A stretch of 64,000 nucleotides of DNA from Odontesthes bonariensis (GCF_027942865.1 NC_134524.1:23117536-23181535); one strand, 5' to 3'; shown: positions 1-13,520, numbered from the stretch's first letter. Made by a program: numbers and translations. Notes: generated by a model not told the origin, from the letters alone.

Positions 1-1000
1 ATCTTAAAGACTCATTCAGAGTATAGATATATATGTAGATATACATATATATCTTTTTTGTGAGAGCTTCAGAAACAAAACGTTTTCTCTGGAAATGTGA
101 CTGTTGATCATTTGCTTTCTTTTCGCTGCCAGAACTAACCCCTGTTTAAATTTGACATTGAATCAGCACCAGATTTTTTAATGATTTTTGCTGCGAAAGC
201 GCTTGTTTGAAGAGGGTTTTTGCTGCGCCTATGCTTCGAACTTGGCTCCTGCTGAGCCAAGTTCGAAGGCTTTTTTTGACACTCTTAAAAGGACTTTTCT
301 ATTTTTCAACACATCCCGCCAGGGTCCTGCACTGGTGGCAAGTTTCGTCAGATCTGACATCTTCCGCCTTTGCAGCACAGATGTGCTGAAAATGGGTTCC
401 ACTTTTAAGAATGTGAGCAGTAGTGGTTAGCATGTTTTGTTTTGTTTTTTACGGGAAAACTTTAGGTGGTCGATCCTAGCTAATTCAGTCTGGAATTGCA
501 CTCCAAATCCCTAAAACTGTGTGATTCCAGACTTGTTCTCGTAAACGTTTCAAATCGCTGGATGCTCTAAATGAGCCACATCGTGCTTGTATCTGTTAGA
601 TGGCACCCCTGCTCCTTTAAGTGCTACTGCAGCCTAATGGAGATTGTCAAACAATGTAGGCAAACAAATTTCATTGTCTGCTTTGATTGTGTGTCGATGT
701 ATGTAAAAAAAAAAGAAAAAAAATTCATTGTTGAGATGGTTTTCTATCATTATCATTATGAACATAAACATGCTGAAGGTAAGGTCCTTTTTTTCAATTA
801 AAAACCAAGGTAAGGCCGTCTTTTTGTCACTCAGAATCAGATGTTTTCACGTTATATATTGCAAATCTGAATAAGTTGCACTATATAGTCCTATTGCTCT
901 CAGGTTTTAGTCAGATAGAAACCCAAGTACTGTTTCTCATATTTTGATTTAAAAGTCCGTCCACCACATCTGTTCTCATCTCACCGTTCATCGTCGCCAG
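1..1000. other. Upstream intron of the collagen gene, no exon seen
   Basis: The first recognisable collagen exon starts at 1001 with a split glycine codon, so this kilobase is most likely intron. I see no Gly-X-Y run in any frame. It contains a perfect 15-bp-stem hairpin at 234-268 and short A/T-rich stretches. The short open frames here have no recognisable content. Confidence 0.6.
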
Positions 1001-4000
1001 GCTTCCCTGGTCGTAAAGGAGCCCGAGGAGATCCAGGTTTCCCGGGGCCTGCGGGAATGAAAGGAACCCCAGGGCTCTCCGGCATTCCTGGAACGCCAGG
1101 GCCAAGGGGGCCCCCTGGACCTCCAGGACCGGGAACTAGAGATGGGATCCCAGGAATACCAGGAAGAAAGGGTAAACGAGAGCTCTCTCTTCCATCAGTT
1201 CCTATTTGTGTCCCCTTACAGCGACTTTCAGCATTCTGATCTGCCGTTGATTTCCTCAGGCGAAAGAGGTTTCTCGGGACCAATGGGTTTCCCTGGACTA
1301 CCAGGTCGCCCTGGAACGCCGGGATTTCCCGGAGAGAAAGGTCAGCCTGGAGGGTCTGGGAGAGACGGATCTTTTGGCAGACCTGGATTCACTGGATTGA
1401 AAGGTAGAGTTCAGAATAGGAAACAGGGTGGTGGCACCTCAGTTCAGAATCAGTGCTTAGCTTTTGGATGATGATGTTACGAATCCACCCACATGCTTTT
1501 ATTTTTGCAGGTGACAGAGGATTGCCTGGTTCTCCGGGATTACCTGCTTTTCCTTCTGGAACGGCTCTTGGGGAGAAAGGAGACCCAGGAAATCCTGGAC
1601 CCAGTGGCTATTCTGGCTTCACCGGACCCAGAGGTAGCACAGTTACCTCTTTTATTTTACTTTTTTTTACCGTTTTACTATCATTTGACAGTGCAGTAAA
1701 TCCATATCCCAGCAGCATAAAAATATGGGTATACATGTTACTTATTTCTCCACTTACAGATTTGACACTATGTCAATATATAGGAAGATCTGTCAAAGAC
1801 TTTAATGTTTAGCACATGGATATCTTCACGAGCAAGGTTTTTAAGAATTTTTAGTTGATCCCAGATCAGCCATTAACCAGTGATTTGGAAAAAGTGACCC
1901 AATGCTTGAAGGGCTTGTTTAAAATAAAAGTTAAAAAAAAAGTTTTCCCATCAAAACGTTGAATACAGATCAACGGTTCGAACGCTCATTTTGCAAACCA
2001 CTCGTGATGTATTTATGTGTCCTGTATTAATTCAGTGATTGACTCATCTGGCTGACGTTTCCATGTGTTTTTTTTAACAATGTCACAGTGGAACAAATTT
2101 TCCCAATTTACACTGTTCAGTAGTTCAGCCTGTAATAATACAGGTCAGAACGTGTCATAAGACATATGAAGATAGAAGTCCTTGAATTAAATAAAACTAC
2201 CTCTAAACCGTGCTTACCAATAGTCTCCTGTTAAAGTTGTCGTTTCCCATTGCTGTGGTAAACCACTGGAATTTGTCTTGCTCGCGTAACATAGTCAGTG
2301 ACGCACATGTTGCACGTGTTACCCCCCACCCGATCATCTGGTTTTCAGGTGACAAGGGTCTGCCAGGTCCTCCTGGTCGTCAGGGTGTGCCTGGACGTCC
2401 TGGTTTCCCAGAACTGAGTAAAGGACAGCCTGGACAGCCAGGGTTTCCCGGGCAGCCCGGACTCCAGGGGTCCCCTGGACCAAAGGGAGAAGGTGGAATC
2501 ATGGGATTCCCCGGCATGATGGGACCAAGGGTGAGAAACTCGCGCGCATATTCCATGTGCAAATATGAAACAAGTTGGAATGATGAGATTTAAGTTCATA
2601 TGTTTTGTTTGTTTTTGTTTTTCTTAAGGGGGATGATGGCACACCTGGTGTCTCGGGTTATCCTGGAGAATCTGGTCGACCTGGTGCCAAAGGTGAGCGT
2701 GAATACCCAGCTCCCTTCAACCTTTTTATGCTCCGTCAGACTTGAGCATAGAAGTTCACCCTTGTGAATGAATCACGTGCGATGAATCATTTTGTTGCTT
2801 AGGTCAACCTGGAGATACTTATGGTTATCCTGGAAGACCAGGAGCCAGAGGCCAGCCAGGAGAATCGGGCTTCCCAGGTAAGGTTCACTGTGCTTCGTCA
2901 TGTAAAGCAAGAATTCCAGTCCCCTGGAATGACGAACATTTGCTCTTGTTAACTGCTTTTGACCGAATAAAAGATGGTTTAAAACTGTAACTGATGTGGT
3001 GAAGGAACAAGGAAGTTTGGGATTGGTAATAGTGGGATATATCAAAGGATGTGTTACATAGCAGACTGATTCTTCCATCTCAGGTGGCCGAGGCAATGAT
3101 GGCGCCCCCGGCGACAACGGCTTTTCAGGAAATCCAGGTTATTCTGGAATAAAAGGTGGTATTGGCGAAGCAGGACGGCCTGGAATAATGGGTGAGAGAC
3201 GAAGCCAAGGACAAACTGATGAAGTTGATCTCTTGTTGGGTTTTTTTCTTTTTTTTTTTTATTCACAACATCTTCGGGAGTTGATAAAGAACCACGATCG
3301 CATCTTGACATTTACTTGATCTGGATTGCAGGTTCCCCCGGTTTCCCTGGACAAAAGGGTCTGCCTGGATTGCCCGGAATAAGAGGTTCAGATGGGTTTC
3401 CTGGTCTGCCTGGAGGTCCTGGAGGGCCTGGAATCAAAGGTTTGTGGAAAAAAAAAAAGAATAATTGGTAAGAAATTAAGCTAAGCCTGCATGGTTTTTT
3501 GGGGTTTTTTTTACACTCATAATGTTGTGTTTTCCCAGGTTTGCCTGGAATGCCTGGTTTAGATGGACTTAACGGCCTCGGTGGACCAAAAGGCCTCCCT
3601 GGAACCCCAGGCAAGAACCATGACTCACACAGCAGCTGCCTCTCATGGTCATAACGTTCTTTGTGAACAGGAAGTTTACCTTTGAGCTGTGTTATGCCTG
3701 TCCTGCCAAAACAAATACACTAAAGATCACCTTGTAAATGGCTCGCACTGGCCAAAATGTATAATGGCCACTTTACAGTCACGTCCATAGGGAAAGGTTT
3801 TTAGTGTCTCCACTGACCGACTTCCCTTTATTCAGAAAATACAAACAATTCTAGAATTTGATCTTGTATTGAGAAATATTTCTTCAGGGACTTTTTGATG
3901 ATTCTCTGGCAGAGTTATGCTCACAGTTGTGAGCCACAACCCACTTTTGCTTGGAAAGACTAAGTCTGTGGTTGACGCTCCTTTTATGAATGAACCTTAT

Positions 4001-7000
4001 ATTCTATACCTTTTTCAGTCTCTCTTTGTTCTCTTGGCTTGTTATATTTTCTAAATACAATGAAGCTGGTCAGTGAAAACACTGGAAATGCTTTTCTGTG
4101 TGTCTATCAAATAAATGTTAAATCAAAGATCTAGGTTTTATTGCTTTCATGGAAATGAAAGGTCTCTTGCAGTTGTTGAAGATTTAACTGTTGTCAAACT
4201 TTCTGTGATATCTGTGTCCAGGTGGGAGTGCAGGAGGTCGCCCTGGCGCTCCTGGATTTAAAGGGGTGAAGGGAGAGAGAGGCGTGTCCTACCCTGGAAT
4301 ACAAGGTTTCCCAGGACAAAAGGGAGATAGAGGAGAGCCAGGTGAGCTGGAATTCCGGTAAGTTAAAAAATAATCAGATTAGGATCGGTCATGACTTTTT
4401 TTTTTTCTTTTTTTTTTTTCTTATCAGGTGGCTTTGGACTCCCAGGGTTCCCAGGCCGGGCTGGACCTCCTGGTCCCACCCTGGAATCAAGTGTTGTTGG
4501 ACCCTTGGGAGACCCCGGCCTCCCTGGACTGGATGGAGAATATGGTAAATAAAACCCCAACTCCAAAAAAAGTTTGGATGCTTTGTAAAATGTAAATGAA
4601 AAACAGAATGTAATTCAGTTCCATTCAATTCAATTCAGTTTCATTTATTTAGCGCCAAATCACCCAATTTCAATGTCAAAACAATTCAATAAATTCCAAA
4701 ACTTATACAGAACCAATTAGAAAAAAAAATTGCCTAGCTCAGGGAAAACCAACAGACAGCATCAAAACCATCCATCCATCCATCCATCCATCATCTTCCG
4801 CTGGTCCGGGGATCGGGTCGCGGGGGCAGCAGCTTGAGCAAAGAGACCCAGACGTCCCTGTCTCCGGCCACTTCCTCCAGCTCTTCTGGGGGGACCCCGA
4901 GGCGTTCCCAGGCCAGCCGAGAGACATAGTCTCTCCAACGTGTCCTGGGTCTTCCCCGGGGCCTCCTCCCAGTGGGACGGGCCCGGAACACCTCACCGGG
5001 GAGGCGTCCAGGAGGCATTCTCACTAGATGCCCGAGCCACCTCATCTGACTCCTCTCGATGCGGAGGAGCAGCGGTTCTACTCCGAGCCCCTCCCGGATG
5101 ACCGAGCTTCTCACCCTATCTCTAAGGGAGAGCCCAGACACCCTGCGGAGGAAACTCATTTCGGCCGCTTGTATTCGCGATCTCGTTCTTTCGGTCACTA
5201 CCCACAGCTCGTGACCATAGGTGAGGGTAGGAACATAGATTGACCGGTAAATCGAGAGCTTCGCCTTCTGGCTCAGCTCCTTCTTCACCACGACGGGCCG
5301 GTGCAGAGCCCGCATCACTGCAGACGCCGCACCGATCCGTCTGTCAATCTCCTGCTCCATTCGTCCCTCACTCGTGAACAAGACCCCGAGATACTTGAAC
5401 TCCTCCACTTGGGGAAGGATCTCATTCCCGACCCGGAGAGGGCATTCCACCCTTCGATTGCAATTATTTGCAAATTTCATCAACCAAAAGTTTATTCACA
5501 ACAGAACATGTTGAAAGTGACACATAATTCATCAGCAGGACATCTCAATAAAAATTTGGATGGGGCCTAAGGAACTGAGGAGAGCAGTTGCTGGACCTTT
5601 GGGGGAAGAATGTTGCCCCATTCTTGTCTTATAAAGGATTTCCAGCAGCTCGACAGTCCTGGCGCTTCTTTCTAGTCTTTTGTGTTTCTGGACTGTAGGC
5701 AGGCCAGTCCTGCACCGGGACTCTCCTACTACAATAGATACTACTGTTGTAATAGATGCGGTTTGTGGTTTAGCGTTGTCTTGCTGAAATATGCAAGGCC
5801 TTCCCTGAAAAAGACTTCCCCTAGACGGGACCATATGCTGCTCTAAAACCTGTAGAAACCTTTCAGAATCGATGTTGCCTTTCCAGATGTGCAAGTTAAC
5901 AGTTTCATAGGTATTTATGCACCCCCATAGCATCTCTGATCTGAGCGTTGATAGCAAACTGGAGGATCCTTCTCCACTTTAGTCCAGAGGATGCAGCAAC
6001 CTTGAATTCCAAAAATGATTCAATATTTTTAGTTTATCTGACCAGAGAACAGTTTCTTTTTAAAATGAGGGTCATGTCCACATTTGGCTTCTTCTCTGCA
6101 TGACAGAGCTTAAACCTGCATTCGTGGATGGCACGGTGAGCTGTGTTTACAGACAATGGTTTCTGGAAGTTTTTTTTTTTCTCCCCTCCCCCCTTCACTT
6201 TATAACATTCTCTTCACTCCTCCAGGTTTACAAGGACCTCCGGGTCCTGTCGGGCCACCTGGTCCAGGCACAGCCCAGGGAGACCGTGGTGACCCTGGGC
6301 TCCCAGGTTTCCCAGGATCCCCCGGTGAAAAGGGAGATCCAGGATTTCCCGCAGGCCCCGGATCCACCGGCAGCCCCGGTTTCAAAGGTTGGGTTGGAGC
6401 CCAACAATTATGACATGAACCAAGGATACAGTGTGCGTGTTTTTACCCAAAGGTGCAATACAAACTAAAGGATTGCTTTTCTGCTTCTCAGGAATTCGGG
6501 GTGACACTGGTTTCAGTGGGTCTCCCGGTCCTAAGGGTTTTGTTGGTGACCTCGGTTACTCTGGGAACCCAGGACAACAAGGAACATCGGGTAGGGATTT
6601 TTTCCACATTAAGTGTATTGTGATGGCCGAGGATGTGACTGTTAATTTCTCCCTGCCATATTTCACTCGCACACACACCACGGTTGTCCCTTTTTTTTTT
6701 GCCACTAACAAATGTGTTGTGCTCTTCTGTCCCTTGTCTTTCTCACTTTCTCTGTACCCCTCCTCTCCAGGGAAACAAGGGGCAAAGGGTCAACCCGGAG
6801 TCCCCATGCCAGGACCTCCTGTAGACTATACCGAAATACGTGGACGTATCGGTCCGACCGGTGAAACGGGAGATCCTGGTTTCCCTGGGGAGCCCGGTCG
6901 GCCTGGCTTTCCTGGACGTCCAGGTGTGTAATTACACCAGTCACTTTCTCCTCCTTGCTTCTAAATCCCATCCCTGTGGCTTCCGCTAATGAGAAGATAT

Positions 7001-10000
7001 TTGTAAGAATAATAATGCTGCTCTCAGATACGTCCATTAGATAGAAGAAGTTACACTTACCTCAAAGAAAAGTACCTAAATATGAAGCTGCACTTTTCTG
7101 TTTTTGCACAGATTAAATAGATCAAATATAACTTCCTGATTCTTGAATTTTGAGGGTGCTGCGTGGCAGATTTCGCTGCATTTGGCCATTAGTCTTAGAG
7201 TACTGGTTAAAAAGTCCGTACACACTTAGTCATTTCTTTTGAATGACAAGGTTAATTAAAGGAAATGCAAATAAGTAGCTGCGTGCACCTTATTCTCCTG
7301 CTTCAGGTCCAAAAGGTCGTTCGGGTATACCGGGTAAGCTTGGCGGGACTGGATTTCCCGGTTCTCCTGGGACCATTGGCGAACCTGGACCCCCTGGTTT
7401 CCTTGGACCGAATGGAGACCAAGGTCAGTCTTCTGTCTGTTTTGTTACCAGTCTTGTGCCCAACGGTAAGAAAAGAAAAGAAAGATTTTCCACGAAAAAT
7501 GGTGGAAAACTTAACAAAAACTGAATGATTACATCCTCATACCGTTACATTCAGTACCCTCTTACAATTATTTGTAAAGGCCGATATTTTTAGGATGTTG
7601 TAGTTCTGGAGATTGTGCTTGACCTCACAGAAATGCTATGGAAAATGTATGTTTGTGTTTTATAGATTTTTTTTTTTTATCTCTCACATTTGTTGGCTAT
7701 AGACAAAAAATAGAATTCAATTTTTGAGTGTTAATCATTTCCATTAAATTAGTTCTGATACCTCAACGAATTTGGTTTTCAGTTACATGATGAACGACCT
7801 CATGATTGGGAGTCTGAAAGGCTTTAAAAAAAAAGACCTGGAAACGACAAATGATTCGGAGTAATATTGTCTATCGGGGGAGAAATTAATTCGGAGTGTG
7901 ATCAGAACCAGTGGAGAACGGAGCCAGTGTGCGGCCGAATTAGCTGACGCTCTTTTCACAGTGCTGTAAAATTTGCCATTAGATCCCAGATTGTACCAAA
8001 ACTATATGTGGTTATTTACTTCTGCAGTATTAAACTGGACCAAAAACCAGAACCTAATGCCCAAGGATTGAACCAACTGCTGGTTGGTTATTAGCTATGT
8101 TCCACACTTTATAAAGAAGCAAAGCTAGGTTTCCCAGTCCCTGCCACAGGCATCAGACAGAGAGAGGGAGCTAAATTAAGATAGAAAGGAATGTCAAATT
8201 GTAAAAGTAGAAAAGTAGGACTCCTGTCTCTGGCAAGCTGTGTCTCAGCATTCCGGCCTTTGGTTTCCTACACCGATGCACAGTGGAGATATACACTAGA
8301 AGCTGTGGCATAGAGCGAACTGCTAAGTGTGCTAGCAACACAGTCTGTCAGCACACAGTTCTACCAGCTTCTGAAACTCTGATAAAATGTCCTGGTACAT
8401 AATCCTCCCGTCTAAAATGAACACTGCAAGCTGGCACCTTTGTTGTCCGAGCTACATCAGTCAGTGGGGTGAAATGACCCTGAAAGGATCGGATAATTAA
8501 CTAAATTACAATAAGATTGAGTTATTAAGTGCATGTCGACACCTTAATCTGACGAGAAATTGGATCGGATTAAGACGCCGAGATAACTCGGTTGAAAGTA
8601 AAATTAAACGTGCATGTAGACGGGTGAAGCACGTGGTGAATTAGACTTTGCGTTCTGCGCATGCTCGCGATTTTTTCCCGGGGTCGTGAACCAGAAGTCG
8701 GAAGAGACGATATTACTGTTGCCGTCGCCGTCGGAAAGAAACAAACAACGCGATGGAGAATGCGCCATTGTGCATCGTGTTTGTGCAATAAGCAGCTCAT
8801 CACAAACCAAATGTAGAGGGACGTAGCTTCATCTTACTCTTCATTCGCCATTTTCTCGAATGCCTGAGTTTGTTCTTGTTGGTGGTGTTGAAGCGGTCAA
8901 CTGGAGGTGGCTCTGTTAGCAATAGTTGAAATGGGCACAGCGCCACCTATCAGAGTATGACATGTTTTGTGCCTCTGATCCGATTCATTCACCGCCATAT
9001 ATCCAAGGATAAATAACCTTGCTCAAATAAGGAGCAACTAAGTCTTATGGCGCTTTTTCATTGCTCGCCACGGCTCGGTTTGGTTGTGTTTCCATTACAA
9101 ACGAGTATACTTCGTGCCTCCTCGACGTGGGCGGGGTCGTCGTAACACGGCTGCGCGTGTTGCTGCTCACCCTGTGGCTTTTTGTCGCAAAGAAGGCAAG
9201 AGAAGAGAGCCAGAGATGACTCCTGGCCGCCAGACAAAACAGTATTGAAAAGTACCGGAGAGTTTTGTTGCGAGCTTCAAAAAGACGACGTTTGGAGGTA
9301 AGCTAACGGTTGCTAACGCTAGCTTTTATTATCCGCGTTATGACGCTTCCAGTGACGACACTCATCGCCCAATCAGTGGAAGGCAGTCGGCTGACGTCAC
9401 GTTTTAGTAACGCTTCAGCCCGCTTGGAACCAGGGCTGAGGTGATACGGAAAATCGTCCCGGTTGCAGGTACGGCGTGCTAGTGGAAACACGCAATAGCG
9501 CGCCGAGCCGAAGCGAGCTACTGGAGCTAATTTAGCCAATAATCCAATCCTTTCAGTGTCATGTAACCCCGCTGACTGAGTGAAGCACCGTCTCTTCACA
9601 GAGTGCATCCAGGCAGGGGTGCGAACTCCGTTAGCTTCTGTAGCTCAGAAGAAACTGTGGATTTTGTGTCCTAAAAGCTGGAGTTTTGCATTTACACTCA
9701 GAAATAATTTACAGTGTTAAAACTAAAAAAAAAAAAACCTATGCTGTGCACGTTTTTGGAGCAGAGCCACTTCCCATGATCTGTAAAACCTCCTCTGCTC
9801 TGAACGGTTTCTTTTTCTTCTGGATATCTGCACTTACGTGTTAGAAAATATATGAAGTTGGTTTGTCACTTTTCAAACTCAGACTTCCAGAAAGTGGAAG
9901 GCATCTACTTTGAATGAATAAGAACACCTGCAATTTTCACATGAAGGTCTTGTGGTCTGTTAACAGCGAAGCAGAGAATACTACATAGTACCCCAAAAAC

Positions 10001-11842
10001 ACTTGACAGTGAATCTGCTGAGGACATTCCGACCCGTAGATTTCCCCACGACAGCACCGGGATTCTAACGGCTAACATAGAAGGACGAAAACCCTGCTGC
10101 CTCGTTTTGTTGACGTTTCTTCTCATCTTTCTCCTCCCTCAGGTTCCCCTGGTGCCGTCGGCCGCCCGGGTATCCCCGGCGGCGTGGGCCGCAGTGTCAG
10201 CATTGGCTACACTCTTGTGAAGCACAGCCAGAACTCCCAGGTTCCCATGTGTCCGCAGGGCATGGACAAACTCTGGGACGGATACAGCCTGCTGTACGTC
10301 GAGGGACAGGAGAAGGCACACAACCAAGACCTTGGTATGGAAACATGGCCAAAATCATCTCCTGACATAAAAAAATCCCATGAAAAGAGACAGCTTTTGG
10401 TGGATACTTCGACTGTGATACCCACTGTATCCATAGTAACCGCAGCGTGTCTCTACAGGTCAGCCGGGCTCGTGCCTCCCCAGATTCAGCACCATCCCCT
10501 TCCTCTACTGCTCCCCCAACGAGGTCTGCTACTACGCCAGCCGCAACGACAAATCCTACTGGCTCTCCACGACCGCCCCAATCCCCATGATGCCTGTGGC
10601 CGAGGAGCAGATACAGCCTTACATCAGCCGGTACTGAAAGTCGAGCCGTGCACCCATAAGCACGCGCACGCATGTACGTGACCTCTAACCTTGTTGTGTG
10701 ACCAATGCAGGTGTTCAGTTTGTGAGGCTCCGTCTCAGGCTGTGGCGGTCCACAGCCAGGACCTGAGCATCCCCACCTGCCCCCCCGGCTGGAGGAGTCT
10801 CTGGATAGGATACTCTTTCTTAATGGTAGGTTTTACACGACTGCTTCTTGCAAACAACTATCAAGATCGTGGTTGTCGGTATCAAAATGAGCGTTTAAGC
10901 AGCATTTTACTGCTGGTGCAGCTGATGGTGGATGTGGTTTGAACAACGTTTTACACGGTTTTATACACAGAGACACTTCTAGCTCCAATTTCCTCGCCCA
11001 TTGATGAAGATTTGAATTCATTCCAGGTTGGATTTTAGCTTTTGGACTGATTCACTAATGTTTTTTGTTTTTTTTGTGAAACATTGAATTATCTGGAAAT
11101 GTACTCAAACTCTAACCACACTGCGTCTTTATGGACATCAGAAAGGTTGGAAACCACTTGTTTAATCTTTATCACCGTTTTGTACATTAATATCTAGAGT
11201 AATATAGTAATATAGAGTAGAATAAAGGGACGTAGTGGGTCTCATTTGTTTTCTTGGAAGAATTATTAAAGTTATAGGAATTAATATTTCAAAAAGTAGC
11301 TTGGAGTCGTGGACTTAGGGTCAGGGTTTTAGACCCTGTGACCCCTTATGTTTAGGGTATTTGGGAGGGAAGGTTATAACCAGGGAGGTAGTGGGTCTAA
11401 TTTGTTTTTTTGGGAAAAATGATCAAAATAATCAAAATTAATATTTGAACATTAATATTTTCAAAATGTGGCTTGGAGTGGTGGACTTAGGGTTAGGGCT
11501 TTGGGCCCTTGTGGGTTAGGGTTAGGGTTACATAAATCTGCTGACAATGTGCTGATAATGATTCCCTCCTCTCCTCCGCAGCACACGGCAGCCGGCGCCG
11601 AGGGCGGCGGTCAGTCCTTGGTGTCTCCGGGCTCCTGCTTGGAGGATTTCCGCGCGACTCCGTTCATCGAGTGCAACGGGGCCAAGGGCACCTGCCACTA
11701 CTTCGCCAATAAGTACAGCTTCTGGCTGACCACCGTCGATCTCACACGGGAGTTTGCCTTCTCGCCAGTTCAGGAAACCCTGAAAGGAGGCCTGGAGCGC
11801 TCCCGAGTCAGCCGCTGCCAGGTGTGCAGCAAGCTCTTGTAG
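1001..11842 (+). CDS. col4a6: Type IV collagen alpha chain, C-terminal half (alpha6-like)
   Basis: Basement-membrane collagen chain; about 850 C-terminal residues of a family usually near 1,690. Exons: 1001-1171, 1260-1403, 1511-1633, 2349-2530, 2629-2692, 2803-2877, 3084-3191, 3332-3439, 3539-3610, 4222-4341, 4428-4544, 6226-6387, 6492-6590, 6771-6923, 7307-7423, 10143-10334, 10459-10630, 10711-10825, 11582-11842 (stop TAG). All junctions keep frame; most collagenous exons begin and end inside a glycine codon (phase 1). Exons encode Gly-X-Y repeats with short interruptions. The intron after 3610 starts with GC instead of GT. Membership of the even (alpha2/4/6) group and the choice of alpha6 rest on remembered NC1 residues: [28 protein letters not shown] and a terminus [10 protein letters not shown]. 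alpha2 is the alternative. The 5' half lies outside the window. Confidence 0.85.
1634..2348 (+). other. Collagen intron, no features
   Basis: A 715-bp intron between exons 3 and 4. It is A/T-rich, with no repeat or gene that I recognise. Confidence 0.7.
3611..4221 (+). other. Collagen intron with a GC donor
   Basis: The 5' splice site reads CAG then GCAAGA. The acceptor at 4220-4221 is a normal AG, and the Gly-X-Y frame is kept across the junction, so this reads as a functional GC-AG intron. Nothing else is recognisable inside. Confidence 0.7.
4618..4770 (-). repeat. LINE 3'-tail-like dispersed repeat
   Basis: Begins with a degenerate TTCAATTCAATTCAG run followed by the TTTAGCGCCAAATCA signature that is common in teleost genomes and looks like the reverse of an L2/CR1-type LINE end. 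A related tail in the opposite orientation lies at 26990-27170. Confidence 0.5.
4771..5460 (-). mobile_element. 5'-truncated Rex3/RTE LINE, reverse-transcriptase C-terminus
   Basis: The minus-strand frame from about 5460 to 4791 encodes about 220 residues of the C-terminal part of an RTE-clade ORF, with [18 protein letters not shown] and [11 protein letters not shown]. The 3' end carries the (GATG)n tail expected for Rex3, seen as CATC repeats at 4770-4795. It is truncated at the 5' end, as LINE insertions usually are, and sits inside the Tc1 element. It is non-autonomous. Confidence 0.8.
6924..7306 (+). other. Collagen intron, no features
   Basis: A 383-bp intron between two Gly-X-Y exons. 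Nothing else is recognisable. Confidence 0.7.
8465..9010. mobile_element. Possible PIF/Harbinger-type MITE
   Basis: Sub-terminal phrases such as GTGCATGTCGACACC near 8531 and CGTGCATGTAGACGG near 8610 resemble fish Harbinger non-autonomous elements. I could not define clean terminal repeats or target duplications, and no intact transposase frame is visible. Confidence 0.35.
9050..9530. mobile_element. MITE with imperfect terminal inverted repeats
   Basis: The left end (GCTCGCCACGGCTCGG, then GTGTTTCCATTAC) is matched in inverted orientation by the right end (GTGGAAACACGC, then CCGAGCCGAAGCGAGC). The arms are about 40 bp with mismatches. The interior is non-coding. The family is not identified. 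Confidence 0.55.
10199..11842 (+). other. col4a6: NC1 domain of the collagen IV chain
   Basis: The C-terminal non-collagenous domain that selects chain partners and joins trimers head to head. It is split over four exons and made of two homologous halves, each starting with a Cys-Pro segment (MCPQGM and PTCPPGW) and ending in an SRC.VC motif (SRCSVC, SRCQVC). I count all twelve cysteines expected for NC1. The 3' end is intact and nothing suggests a pseudogene. Confidence 0.9.
11226..11530 (+). repeat. Two-copy tandem duplication of about 158 bp with TTAGGG-like motifs
   Basis: Lies in the intron between the last two NC1 exons. The copies start at about 11226 and 11384 with GGGACGTAGTGGGTCT and GGGAGGTAGTGGGTCT. 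Each ends in TTAGGGT-rich sequence, the second with three near-contiguous TTAGGG repeats just before 11530. Confidence 0.7.
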
Positions 11843-12245
11843 TAGGCGGAAGGTGCCGGGTGGAAGGGTGGAGGGAAACATCGGGAGTTTGATCCACTTC
11901 AAGGAAGAAGAAAGGTGTCGATGACGGAGAACAAGAACTTGTGTTTGACTGAAAATGAGCCCCTCTCCTGCTTCACTGATGGTTTCAGAATTGAGCCGAG
12001 CAACAGCAGCCTCGTTTTTTTAATCCCCCGTAGGAACCGATGGCGTACTAAAGGAAGAAGCCGGAGGGAAGAATCAGAAGGAGAACGGTTCCGGTCTTAT
12101 TGCTCTTCTCTAGATAATCACTGACAATGGTGCTATTGTTAATGTTTGTGTTTATTGTATTTTGTTTTCTCGTTACGGCTTTTTGGCGAGAATCATTCTC
12201 GGCTACCTCGGAGAGTGCCACCATTTTGGAAAGCACTGTACCGCT

Positions 12246-12246
<1 letters not shown>

Positions 12247-12302
<56 letters not shown>
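12247..12302. repeat. (AC)n microsatellite
   Basis: About 56 bp of uninterrupted CA dinucleotide. Confidence 0.98.
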
Positions 12303-12305
<3 letters not shown>

Positions 12306-13494
12306 GCCACCTGTGACATCTGCTTGGCTCAGTTCAGACAGCAAAGTCGCATGTTGTGGTTGGAATTTAAAGTCTAAACATTCTTCTCTGAACTGGTTGA
12401 ACTGAAATCGACGTTAGCCTTAATGATCCTGGTTCAAGCTCCCAGTGGTACCAAAATGGCCCCTTTTCCTTGGGTTTAATGTTACAGTTTATGCGATGCT
12501 AAAAGACGTCACCGATAAGAGGCTTTTATATACATAGTGGTGATTTTGCATGAATTTGGTACACATGAAATTTGCTGGGTATGGAACTCAATTAGCCAGA
12601 GAGTGCGGCATGTGCCCCGATATCAGTCAGACTTTATTCGTAGAGCACTTTTCCCACAAACTCACCCACAACACGATAAAATGACACACACACACACACA
12701 CACACCCCCAGCCTCGCCATACCCTCCAACTGCCCCCCCTCCCGCCTCCAACCCCAAGGACTACATACAAGAGACTGAGCAACTGAGGAAATGCTGTGAC
12801 TGCAGACTTCCATTAAAGGCAAACCTAATAATCACAAATCGGAGTTAAAGAGAGATTAAGTGAGGAAAAATGAACAAATTAAATCAAATATTAACAAAAA
12901 AAACTATTGTTAAAGCAAATATCACAGGCCAGCATAAAATTATAGGAAGGAGCAGCAGCTCCGGAGGACATAATACTCCGGAGGAATGCCTGCTACATTC
13001 ACGTCATTTTCCAGAGTTACTACTACTCAGAAGCTGGCAAAGAGTCGGCTCTACGAGGACGTCCGTGTGGACGTCCGTGTGGACGTCTGTGCGTTCATAT
13101 GCAGCCGGAAAAAGTTTCAGGGCACGTGCTTGCTTCCAGACAGACGGACGGACGGACAAGCAAAACTGCAGCTCACCTCCACCTCAGTTCAGTGGAATGT
13201 CAAAAACAGACAAGAAAATTAGGTTCCCGTGTCAGACTAAATCAAGCTTTTTTTTACAAGCTCTTTTTTCATAAAAATACGTCAGCAAACCTCAATGAAG
13301 CTTCTGCTTTCCAGCATTTGTTGGAGGAAACTTGGAGAAACACTCAATCAACCAACAATACGATCGACCCGTAAAAAAAGTGCAAAACTACGAGTTTTAT
13401 GTTTGCATTTTTTCACGCTTCCAGTGCCTGTGATTTTTGACGATGCTGCGACGCTTGGAGATCGATACTTACTTAACTCTGCGCAAATAAAAAA

Positions 13495-13520
13495 CTCTCT
13501 CTCTCTCTCTCTCTCTCTCG
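13495..13520. repeat. (CT)n microsatellite
   Basis: About 26 bp of CT dinucleotide. Confidence 0.95.

Larger units (their letters stand above)
4552..6171 (-). mobile_element. Tc1/mariner-type element, degraded and interrupted
   Basis: Lies in the col4a6 intron 4545-6225. The left terminal segment (about 4555-4614) matches the end of a common fish Tc1 family. It is interrupted at about 4614-5457 by LINE-derived sequence and resumes at about 5457. The minus strand of 5532-6150 encodes a transposase remnant containing [11 protein letters not shown], the Tc1 catalytic block around the second aspartate. The frame is broken elsewhere. The right end is missing: homology stops near 6171, next to the pyrimidine tract of the following exon. 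Family recognised from memory. Confidence 0.75.
7424..10142 (+). other. Long collagen intron before the NC1 exons
   Basis: A 2.7-kb intron separating the last purely collagenous exon from the first NC1 exon. It contains two MITE-like segments (about 8465-9010 and 9050-9530). The rest is unremarkable. Confidence 0.7.
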